This document shows positions 9,476-16,472 of a stretch of DNA of 64,000 bases, piece by piece. The number at the start of each line of letters is the position of its first letter. The stretch's first letter is position 1. The DNA comes from Mesorhizobium atlanticum (GTDB taxonomy: Bacteria > Pseudomonadota > Alphaproteobacteria > Rhizobiales > Rhizobiaceae), in contig NZ_QMBQ01000004.1 of the NCBI RefSeq assembly GCF_003289965.1, forward strand, positions 620,001-684,000. Direction: 5' to 3'. The notes below the pieces were generated by a model that was not told the origin of the DNA, did no database searches, and saw only the letters and a list, made by a program, of their open reading frames with translations. A program made the position numbers and the translations under genes.

Positions 9476-9850
9476 TCAGCTCCCCCGGTAGGTCGAGTAG
9501 CCATAAGGCGAAATCAAGAGCGGCACGTGGTAGTGCCGTTCTTCCGCCATGCCGAAGCGGATCGGCACGATGTTGAGGAAAGCGGGCTCAGGCAGCTTGA
9601 TGTCCTGGCCGCGCAGATAGTCGCCGGCGGCGAAAACCAGCTCATATTCACCGGTGCGGAACTCGGCGCCGGCGAGCAGCGGCGCGTCGCAGCGGCCATC
9701 ATCATTGGTGGCGACGGTCTTGAGATGTGTGCGGCTCTGGCCTTCGATGCGGAAGAGCTCGATCGACAGGCCCTTTGCCGGCCGCCCGGACGCGGTGTCC
9801 AGCACATGGGTGGTCAGGCGCCCGCCATCGGCTTTCGACGTTTCTGCCAC
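9476..9850 (-). CDS. uraH: 5-hydroxyisourate hydrolase UraH (transthyretin-like)
   Basis: 124-residue transthyretin-like enzyme that hydrolyses 5-hydroxyisourate to OHCU in urate degradation. [16 protein letters not shown] at the N-terminus, the conserved Arg of [10 protein letters not shown], and the C-terminal [19 protein letters not shown] with its YRGS ending are the family signatures. The start is a GTG at 9850, preceded on the minus strand by GGAGG at good spacing. It is the first gene of the uraH-xdhABC operon and lies 168 bp from the divergent PuuE-UraD gene. No uricase is linked to it here. Confidence 0.95.
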   Translation of the reverse strand: MAETSKADGGRLTTHVLDTASGRPAKGLSIELFRIEGQSRTHLKTVATNDDGRCDAPLLAGAEFRTGEYELVFAAGDYLRGQDIKLPEPAFLNIVPIRFGMAEERHYHVPLLISPYGYSTYRGS

Positions 9851-9882
9851 TGGCCGCCTCCATCCCGGTACAGTTTCAGGTC

Positions 9883-9897
9883 AATTGTGCGCCAATT
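9883..9897. promoter_or_regulatory. Candidate operator in divergent urate-catabolism promoter
   Basis: AATTGTGCGCCAATT is a perfect inverted repeat (AATTG, 5-base spacer, CAATT) in the 168-bp gap between uraH (minus) and the puuE fusion gene (plus). The ATTG/CAAT half-sites resemble LysR-type boxes, but the binding protein is unknown. Placement between two divergent operons of one pathway is the main support. Confidence 0.4.
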
Positions 9898-10018
9898 AAA
9901 GGCGATGCATAAGCCCCGGTCGAGCGGAGCGGGGCAAAAAGCACTTTCAAAAATTTTCGGGGGAATGCATGCGCACTCCTTTCGATATCTTCATCTCAAC
10001 CATCGGGCAGGAGCGACA

Positions 10019-11443
10019 ATGCGTTACGATAGGGACATGCGCGGCTACGGGGCCAATCCGCCGGACCCAAAATGGCCTGGGGGCGCGCATGTCGCGGTGC
10101 AGTTCGTCGTCAACTACGAGGAAGGCGGCGAGAACTGCGTGCTGCATGGCGACAAGGCGTCCGAAGCCTTCCTGTCCGAAATCGTCGGCGCCGCACCCTG
10201 GGTCGGCCAGCGCCACTGGAATATGGAATCGATCTATGAATACGGCGCCCGCGCCGGCTTCTGGCGGCTCTACCGGCTGTTCACCGAAGCGCAAGTGCCG
10301 GTGACCTGCTACGGCGTCGCGACCGCGCTCGCACGCTCGCCCGACCAGGTCGTCGCCATGCAGGAGGCGGGGTGGGAAATCGCCTCGCACGGCCTGAAAT
10401 GGATCGACTACCGCGACCATGCGGCCGAGGATGAGAAGCGCGACCTCGATGAGGCCATCCGGCTGCACTACGAAGTGACCGGCGCGCGGCCGACGGGCTG
10501 GTATACCGGGCGCACCTCGGTGAACACGGTGCGGCTCGTCGCCGAGGAAGGCGGCTTCGACTATGTCTCCGACACCTATGACGACGAGTTGCCCTACTGG
10601 TTCGACCGCGACGGGCTGGAGGCGCCGCAGCTCATCATCCCCTACACGCTCGACGCCAACGACATGCGGTTCGCGACGCCGCAGGGCTTCAACTCCGGCG
10701 ATCAGTTCTTCGCCTATCTGAAGGACAGTTTCGACACGCTCTATGCCGAGGGCAAAGCGGGCCGGCCGAGGATGATGAATATCGGCCTGCATTGCCGGCT
10801 GGTCGGCCGTCCGGGCCGCGTGGCGGCGCTGAAGCGCTTCGTCGACTACGTGAAGTCGCATGACAAGGTGTGGCTGACGCGGCGCATCGACATCGCAAAA
10901 CACTGGCGCGAGACGCATCCTTACGAGGCGCCGGCGCTGCGTCCGTCGCGGATGGAATTCGAGGAATTCGTGCATGCCTTCGGCGGCGTGTTCGAGCATT
11001 CGCCGTGGATCGCCGAACGCGCCTACGAATTGGAGCTTGGCCCCGCGCATGACAGCGCGGGCGGCCTGCACAACGCGCTTTGCCGCATCTTCCGCGCGGC
11101 GAGCGAAGCCGAGCGGCTTTCCGTGCTCAACGCCCATCCGGACCTTGCCGGCAAGCTGGCGGCGGCCAAGCGGCTGACGCCGGAGTCGGCCAAGGAGCAG
11201 GCCTCCGCCGGGCTCGACGCGCTGACCGACAAGGAGCGCGAGCTGTTCTCGAAGCTCAACGCCGCCTATGTCACCACCTTCGGCTTCCCCTTCATCATCG
11301 CGGTCAAGGGCAAGACCAAGGACCAAATCCTGGCGGAGTTCGAGGCGCGGATCGGCAACAGCCGCGGCACCGAGTTCGAAACCGCCTGCAAACAGGTCGA
11401 GCGCATCGCACTGCTTCGGCTGAAGGACATGCTCCCGCTCTGA
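10019..11443 (+). CDS. puuE: Fused allantoinase PuuE / OHCU decarboxylase UraD
   Basis: 474-residue bifunctional protein. Residues about 1-305 are a PuuE-type, metal-independent allantoinase of the polysaccharide-deacetylase fold (GYGANPPDPKWPGGAHVAV, WEIASHGLKWIDYRDH, GWYTGRTSVNTVRL). Residues about 310-474 are UraD, which decarboxylates OHCU to S-allantoin; the catalytic histidine lies in NAHPDLAGKLA, and the C-terminal NAAYVTTFGFPFIIAVKG block is conserved. The fusion joins consecutive steps, OHCU to allantoin to allantoate. The start at 10019 (MRYDRDMRGYG) has a GGCAGGAG ribosome site at good spacing; upstream in-frame sequence runs antisense to uraH and xdhA and is not part of the gene. 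Confidence 0.93.
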   Translation: MRYDRDMRGYGANPPDPKWPGGAHVAVQFVVNYEEGGENCVLHGDKASEAFLSEIVGAAPWVGQRHWNMESIYEYGARAGFWRLYRLFTEAQVPVTCYGVATALARSPDQVVAMQEAGWEIASHGLKWIDYRDHAAEDEKRDLDEAIRLHYEVTGARPTGWYTGRTSVNTVRLVAEEGGFDYVSDTYDDELPYWFDRDGLEAPQLIIPYTLDANDMRFATPQGFNSGDQFFAYLKDSFDTLYAEGKAGRPRMMNIGLHCRLVGRPGRVAALKRFVDYVKSHDKVWLTRRIDIAKHWRETHPYEAPALRPSRMEFEEFVHAFGGVFEHSPWIAERAYELELGPAHDSAGGLHNALCRIFRAASEAERLSVLNAHPDLAGKLAAAKRLTPESAKEQASAGLDALTDKERELFSKLNAAYVTTFGFPFIIAVKGKTKDQILAEFEARIGNSRGTEFETACKQVERIALLRLKDMLPL

Positions 11444-11525
11444 ACGTTTGTTGTTTTTGTCGACGCAATTCCCAACGGAAGACCGCTTCACCCTTTCCTG
11501 GAATTGCTCTGAGGGTCAGGACCCC

Positions 11526-12401
11526 ATGGATATGATCAAGACTGCCGAGCGAACCTATTACGCACCGCAGGGTGGCCATCCCGGCCAGAACGAGCTTTTG
11601 ACCGGCCGCGCCGTCTTCACCGAGGCCTATGCGGTGATCCCCAAGGGCGTGATGCAGGACATTGTCACCAGCCCCCTGCCGTTCTGGGACAAGACCAGGG
11701 CCTGGATCATCGCAAGGCCGCTTTCGGGCTTCGCCGAGACGTTTTCGCAGTACATCGTCGAGGTCCTGCCGGGCGGCGGCAGCGAGCGGCCGGAACTCGA
11801 TGCCGGCGCCGAGGGCGTGCTTTTCGTCGTCGAGGGGGAACTCACCGTATCGCTTGCCGGCAAAAAGCATATGCTCGCCCCCGGTGGCTTCGCATTCCTG
11901 CCGCCAGCGAGCGGCTGGACGGTGCGCAACGAGAGCGGCGCCGCTGCCCGCTTCCACTGGATCCGCAAGGCCTATGAGGCGGTCGATGGCCTCGACGTGC
12001 CGGAAGCTTTCTTCTCGAGCGACCAGGAGGTAGCGCCGAGCCCGATGCCGGGCACGGAAGGGCGATGGGCAACGACCCGCTTCGTCGACCCCGCCGACAT
12101 GCGCCATGACATGCACGTCACCATCGTCACGCTGAAGCCCGGCGCGGTCATACCGTTCGCCGAGACCCATGTCATGGAGCATGGGCTCTATGTGCTGGAA
12201 GGCAAGGCTGTCTACCGGCTCAACCAGGACTGGGTCGAGGTCGAGGCCGGCGATTTCATGTGGCTGCGCGCCTTCTGCCCGCAGGCCTGCTATGCCGGCG
12301 GGCCCGGCAATTTCCGCTATTTGCTCTACAAGGACGTCAACCGGCACGCCAGGCTTGGCGGCTATCTTGGGGGCGGCTCTCTTGGAGGCAAGGCGCGGTG
12401 A
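11526..12401 (+). CDS. (S)-ureidoglycine aminohydrolase (bicupin, YlbA/UGlyAH type)
   Basis: 291-residue bicupin that releases ammonia from S-ureidoglycine to give S-ureidoglycolate. The N-terminal cupin carries VLFVVEGELTVSL. The C-terminal cupin carries the metal-site segment PFAETHVMEHGLYVLEGK, then WVEVEAGDFMWLRAFCPQAC, the stretch that holds Mn ligands in known enzymes. It begins MDMIKTAERTYYAPQGGH, as homologues do. It sits between the PuuE-UraD gene and allA, the next enzyme, and its stop overlaps the allA GTG start by 4 bases. It is sometimes annotated as bifunctional with allantoicase, but no allantoicase domain is visible. Confidence 0.92.
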   Translation: MDMIKTAERTYYAPQGGHPGQNELLTGRAVFTEAYAVIPKGVMQDIVTSPLPFWDKTRAWIIARPLSGFAETFSQYIVEVLPGGGSERPELDAGAEGVLFVVEGELTVSLAGKKHMLAPGGFAFLPPASGWTVRNESGAAARFHWIRKAYEAVDGLDVPEAFFSSDQEVAPSPMPGTEGRWATTRFVDPADMRHDMHVTIVTLKPGAVIPFAETHVMEHGLYVLEGKAVYRLNQDWVEVEAGDFMWLRAFCPQACYAGGPGNFRYLLYKDVNRHARLGGYLGGGSLGGKAR

Positions 12402-12889
12402 GTCGCATCGTTGCCAAGCCGCTGACGCGTGAAGACTTCGCGCCGTTCGGCGACGTCATCGATATGGGCGGCGACAACCGCTACCCGATCAATGGCGGCA
12501 AGGCGATGCGCTATCACGACTTGGCCACCGCGGAAGCGACCGGACCGAATGCGCGCGTGCTGATCTCGATGGTGCGCGGAACGCCCTACGAGATGCCGCT
12601 GAAGCTCACCATGGTCGAGCGCCATCCGCTGGGCAGCCAGGCCTTTATCCCGCTGTCGCCGCGCCCCTTCCTCGTGATCGTCTGCCACGACACCAAGGAC
12701 GGGCCGGGCGAGCCGAATGCCTTTCTCGCCGGCCCCGGACAAGGCATCAACTACCGCCGCAACCTGTGGCACGGCGTGCTGACGCCAATCGGCGAGGAAC
12801 AGGATTTCCTGATCGTCGACCGCGGCGGCGACGGCTCCAATCTCGAGGAATTCTATTTCTCGCACCCTTACGAGATCCACCTTCCCTGA
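12398..12889 (+). CDS. allA: Ureidoglycolate lyase AllA
   Basis: 163-residue cupin-fold lyase that splits S-ureidoglycolate into glyoxylate and urea, the last ureide step. Typical family features are the opening IVAKPLTREDFAPFGDVI, LKLTMVERHPLGSQAFIPL, and GQGINYRRNLWHGVLTPI with the conserved WHGVL. I place the start at GTG 12398, inside the preceding stop (GTGA), with GGAGG at 12384-12388. The length then equals the usual 160-170 residues. Longer upstream frames run into the preceding gene. Confidence 0.94.
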   Translation: MSRIVAKPLTREDFAPFGDVIDMGGDNRYPINGGKAMRYHDLATAEATGPNARVLISMVRGTPYEMPLKLTMVERHPLGSQAFIPLSPRPFLVIVCHDTKDGPGEPNAFLAGPGQGINYRRNLWHGVLTPIGEEQDFLIVDRGGDGSNLEEFYFSHPYEIHLP

Positions 12890-12899
12890 AAGCCTTCCC

Positions 12900-13493
12900 A
12901 TGACCGACGTTTCGCTGATCGACCGCCTGCTCGACGTGATCGAGCACGACATCGTGCCGAAGACCGCCGAAGGCGTCGCCCATGGCAACAAGCTGTTCGG
13001 CGCCGCCATCCTGCGGAAAGACGACCGCTCGCTGGTGCTGGCCGAAACCAACAACGAGATGGAAAATCCGCTCTGGCATGGCGAGGTGCATTGCCTGAAG
13101 CGCTTCTACGAAATGCCGAAGGCCGAGCGCGTCGACACCAAGGAGGCGCTGTTCGTCGCCACGCACGAACCTTGCTCGCTCTGCCTGTCGGCCATCACCT
13201 GGACCGGCTTCGACAATTTCTACTACCTCTTCAGCCACGAGGATTCGCGCGACAGCTTCGCCATTCCGCACGACCTGAAGATCCTGAAAGAGGTCTTCAC
13301 CCTCGACCCCGGCGGCTACAATGCCGAGAACGCCTATTGGAAAAGTTTCTCGATCCGCCGGTTGGTGCGGGCTTTGCCCGAGGCGGAGCGCAAGCGGCTG
13401 GAGGCGCGCATCGGCAGGATCTCGGATCGCTATGACGAGCTGTCCGACGCCTACCAGGCAAGCAAGGCGGAGAACGACATTCCGCTGAACTGA
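12900..13493 (+). CDS. Cytidine-deaminase-fold nucleobase deaminase, probable guanine deaminase
   Basis: 197-residue zinc deaminase. The zinc site is visible as WHGEVHCL (His ligand plus proton-shuttling Glu; HGE instead of the commoner HAE) and EPCSLCLSA (two Cys ligands of PCxxC). A conserved FSHEDSRDSFAIPHDLKIL block follows. It lies 10 bp after allA as the last gene of the plus-strand purine operon, which suggests deamination of guanine to xanthine feeding XdhAB. Family is certain; guanine as substrate is inferred from context. Cytosine or another purine remains possible. Confidence 0.82.
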   Translation: MTDVSLIDRLLDVIEHDIVPKTAEGVAHGNKLFGAAILRKDDRSLVLAETNNEMENPLWHGEVHCLKRFYEMPKAERVDTKEALFVATHEPCSLCLSAITWTGFDNFYYLFSHEDSRDSFAIPHDLKILKEVFTLDPGGYNAENAYWKSFSIRRLVRALPEAERKRLEARIGRISDRYDELSDAYQASKAENDIPLN

Positions 13494-13520
13494 ATCGTTT
13501 CCACTCCACCTACCTTGAAT

Positions 13521-13539
13521 TGCCACCTTTATGGTGGCA
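13521..13539. promoter_or_regulatory. Palindromic operator upstream of mqsR-mqsA locus
   Basis: TGCCACC-TTTAT-GGTGGCA is a perfect 7-bp inverted repeat ending 9 bp before the mqsR-like start. The core ACCTTTATGGT closely resembles the AACCT-N3-AGGTT palindromes bound by MqsA at the E. coli mqsRA promoter. This makes it the likely autoregulatory site. Confidence 0.55.
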
Positions 13540-13548
13540 TATTGGGTC

Positions 13549-13847
13549 ATGGAGAAACGCAGGCCCACTTACGATCTTGAGGCGATCAAGACCACCTTCG
13601 GGTCTGTCGACACGTTGGCCATCACAACGTCAGCCCTGCGCGATGCGGTCGACCTCGGTTTCGATCGTGCCGGCATTGTCGAGGTGATCGACAGCGGAAG
13701 ATGTTCGTGAAATCGATGACGACTTTTGCGGATCACCGGGTCTGGCAGGATGTCTACCGCGTGCCGGCACGCGGCATGCTCCTCTATGTGAAGTTCCAGG
13801 CTGACGTCGTGACCGAATTCATGGTCATGGCGTTCAAGGAGAAATGA
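13549..13847 (+). pseudogene. mqsR: MqsR-family toxin, frameshifted
   Basis: Two adjacent frames together spell an MqsR mRNA interferase of about 100 residues. The first, 13549-13710, reads MEKRRPTYDLEAIK through RAGIVEVI and then hits a premature TGA. The second, 13692-13847, continues with KMFVKSMTTFADHRVWQDVY and ends AFKEK, matching the MqsR C-terminus including the conserved YKSMTT-like and WQDVY blocks. The break falls around 13688-13694 and requires a net loss of one base or gain of two. The toxin is therefore probably dead, unless the shift is a sequencing error or is bypassed. The antitoxin start follows after a single base. Confidence 0.8.
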
Positions 13848-13848
13848 C

Positions 13849-14259
13849 ATGGCGACAGAAACCAGTGAAACCCTGATCTCTCCCGAAACCGGAGAGATCC
13901 TGACGCGCGGGGTGCGTCCGTTCACCGTGACCTACAAAGGCGAGAGCGTGGTTGTCGACCTGCCAGGCTACTATCCGGCTTCGGACGGAGACGGCGTGCA
14001 TGTCGGGGAGGATATGGCTGCCGTTGATGCCGCCCTGCGCATTCTCAAGGAAAAGATCGACGGCGTGCCTGCGCCAGAAACTATCCGGCGCATGCGTGCA
14101 AAGCTCAAGCTGTCGCAACGCGAGGCGGGTTCGCTGTTCAAAGTCGGCGAGAATGCCTTCGACAAATATGAGCGAGGCCTGATCGAGCCGAGCGGCCCGA
14201 CCATTCAGCTGATGACGTTGCTCGAAAAACATCCCGAATTGCTCGACGAATTGCGTTAG
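13849..14259 (+). CDS. mqsA: MqsA-family antitoxin lacking zinc cysteines
   Basis: 136-residue antitoxin and DNA-binding autoregulator. The C-terminal half (about 78-136) is a clear MqsA helix-turn-helix: RRMRAKLKLSQREAGSLF, VGENAFDKYERG, then KHPELLDELR, nearly the same ending as E. coli MqsA. The N-terminal half, which in E. coli MqsA holds four zinc cysteines, keeps the pattern (ISPETGEI, TVTYKGESVVVDLPGYY) but contains no cysteine at all. It is intact while its toxin partner is frameshifted, so it may persist as a free repressor. Spacing to the toxin is 1 bp. Confidence 0.88.
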   Translation: MATETSETLISPETGEILTRGVRPFTVTYKGESVVVDLPGYYPASDGDGVHVGEDMAAVDAALRILKEKIDGVPAPETIRRMRAKLKLSQREAGSLFKVGENAFDKYERGLIEPSGPTIQLMTLLEKHPELLDELR

Positions 14260-14329
14260 CGGCCAAGGTCGCATTTTTTGATGCTCCAGTCGCGAATGGC
14301 GATTGAAAGTCGCCACGCCACGGAGCGTT

Positions 14330-16324
14330 ATGCCGCCCATGAAAATCGTCACCGAATTCCCCCGCAAGGTCGTCGAAATTCCCGATATGGGCATCGTCAT
14401 GCCGGATGGCTGCCGGCTGTCGGCGCGCATCTGGATGCCCGAGGATGCGACTGACAATCCCGTACCGGCGATCCTCGAGCATCTGCCTTACCGCAAGCGC
14501 GACGGCACCATTTTTCGCGATCAGCTGACCCATCCCTATTTCGCCGGCCACGGCTACGCCTCGATCCGCGTCGACATGCGCGGCAATGGCGATTCCGAAG
14601 GCCTGATGGACGACGAATATTCCGAACAGGAACTGCAGGATGCCTGCGACATCATCGCCTGGGCGGCGGCGCAGCCCTGGTGCAACGGCAATGTCGGTAT
14701 GATGGGCATTTCCTGGGGCGGCTTCAACTGCCTGCAGGTGGCTGCGAAACAGCCACCGGCGCTGAAGGCGGTGATCAGCCTCTGCTCCACCGTCGACCGC
14801 TATGCCGACGACATCCATTACAAGGGCGGCTGCCTCCTTTTGGAAAATTTCGGCTGGGCCTCGACGATGCTGTCCTATTCGTCGCGTCCGCCGGACCCAT
14901 TGATCGCCGGCGGCAACCGCTGGCGCGACCTTTGGCTGACCCGGCTGGAGAACCAGCCTTTCATGGCGCCGCTCTGGCTCAGCCACCAGCATCGCGACGC
15001 CTATTGGAAGCGCGGCTCGATCTGCGAGGATTTTTCAACGGTCAAAGCGGCGGTGATGTCGATCGGCGGCTGGCATGACGGCTACCGCAACACGATCTCC
15101 AATCTCGTCACCGGCATCCAGTCGCCGGTCAAAGGCATCGTCGGCCCCTGGATCCACAAATACCCGCATTACGCCGGACCCAATCCGGCCATCGGCTTCC
15201 TTCAGGAGGCGCTGCGCTGGTGGGACCGCTGGCTGAAGGGCGCCGAGACCGGCGTCGAGAACGATCCGGCCTACCGCGCCTATGTCATGGATAGCGTGCG
15301 GCCAGCGCGCTGGCACCCGGAGCGGCCTGGCCGCTGGGTGGCGGAGCAGCAATGGCCGTCATCCAACATCAAGGTTGGGGCGATCGAGCTCATTGCCGCG
15401 GACACCAAACCCTCGATCGTCGCTTCGCCCCAGACCTGCGGACTTGCCGGCGGCGAGTATTTTCCCTTCACCTTCGGGCCGGAACTGCCCGGCGACCAGC
15501 GGCCCGACGACGCGCTGTCGGTTTGCTTCGACCAGCCGGAACTCACCGAGGCGATCGACATTGTCGGGGCGCCGGAGCTCGCGGTCCAGGTTGCCTCCGA
15601 TCGCCCACAGGCCAACATCGCGGTGCGCCTCTGCGACGTGCATCCCGACGGCGCCTCGGAGCTGATCTCCTATGGCGTGCTCAATCTCACGCACCGCAAC
15701 TCGCATGAGTTCCCGCAGGCGCTGGTGCCAGGGCAGACCGTTTCGGCGCACGTCGTGCTCGACCAATGCGCCTACCGGGTGCCGGCCGGCCACAAATTGC
15801 GCGTTGCCGTTTCGACCGCCTACTGGCCGATGATCTGGCCCTCGCCGGAGCCGGTGCGGCTTGATCTGGCGAGGGCTACGCTGAAGCTGCCGCTACGTCC
15901 GCTGGCGAAAAGTGATGAGGTTTCGTTTCCCGAGCCGGAAGGCGCGACGCCCTGGGCGACCGAGACCATCCGGCCGGCGAGTTCCGAACGCCATGTCGAC
16001 CGCGACGAGAAGACCGGCCTCGTCACGCTTTCCATAACGGACGATTTCGGCGAGGTGCGCGATCTCGACCATGGGCTGGTCAATGGCAGCATCGCGCGCG
16101 AGACATGGGCGATCCATCCCGACGATCCGCTGTCGGCCACCGGGGCCACGCATTGGACGCAGACATTGTCGCGCAATGATTGGTCGGTGCGGACCGAAAC
16201 CTTTGCCGACATGCGATCGGACGCCGGGAACTTCATCGTCAGCGCCAGAATTGAAGCCTATGAGGGCGAAAAGCTGGTTTTCGAACGCGATTTCAAGCAG
16301 ACGATTCCCCGCGCGCTCGTCTGA
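14330..16324 (+). CDS. CocE/NonD family hydrolase (X-Pro dipeptidyl-peptidase-like)
   Basis: 664-residue serine hydrolase. The N-terminal alpha/beta-hydrolase domain has RVDMRGNGDSEG (oxyanion region) and the nucleophile elbow GISWGGF with Ser128. A helical insertion follows, and the C-terminal jelly-roll X-Pro-type domain starts near residue 390. Family members hydrolyse esters such as cocaine, acylated amino acids or X-Pro peptides. No signal peptide, so it acts in the cytoplasm. It lies 148 bp upstream of a dipeptide-type ABC importer, so it may process the imported compound. Start 14330 has CGGAG just upstream; ATG 14339 is an alternative. Substrate unknown. Confidence 0.88.
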   Translation: MPPMKIVTEFPRKVVEIPDMGIVMPDGCRLSARIWMPEDATDNPVPAILEHLPYRKRDGTIFRDQLTHPYFAGHGYASIRVDMRGNGDSEGLMDDEYSEQELQDACDIIAWAAAQPWCNGNVGMMGISWGGFNCLQVAAKQPPALKAVISLCSTVDRYADDIHYKGGCLLLENFGWASTMLSYSSRPPDPLIAGGNRWRDLWLTRLENQPFMAPLWLSHQHRDAYWKRGSICEDFSTVKAAVMSIGGWHDGYRNTISNLVTGIQSPVKGIVGPWIHKYPHYAGPNPAIGFLQEALRWWDRWLKGAETGVENDPAYRAYVMDSVRPARWHPERPGRWVAEQQWPSSNIKVGAIELIAADTKPSIVASPQTCGLAGGEYFPFTFGPELPGDQRPDDALSVCFDQPELTEAIDIVGAPELAVQVASDRPQANIAVRLCDVHPDGASELISYGVLNLTHRNSHEFPQALVPGQTVSAHVVLDQCAYRVPAGHKLRVAVSTAYWPMIWPSPEPVRLDLARATLKLPLRPLAKSDEVSFPEPEGATPWATETIRPASSERHVDRDEKTGLVTLSITDDFGEVRDLDHGLVNGSIARETWAIHPDDPLSATGATHWTQTLSRNDWSVRTETFADMRSDAGNFIVSARIEAYEGEKLVFERDFKQTIPRALV

Positions 16325-16472
16325 GCGCAGGCAAGATTGGTCCAAACGCGACGCACGATTTACGCCACCGTATGTCGCATTCGGTCTTGCCTGCTGCTTT
16401 CCGTTACGGTCATTATCTCCTCCAATAGCAAGAAACGACCATAAGGTCGGATACCCAGAGTGAGGAACCATA

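Noticed and set aside
8990..10018. Long in-frame extension upstream of the PuuE-UraD gene
   Set aside because: It runs antisense to xdhA and uraH, has shadow-like composition, and the ATG at 10019 has a ribosome site and starts the family-typical sequence.
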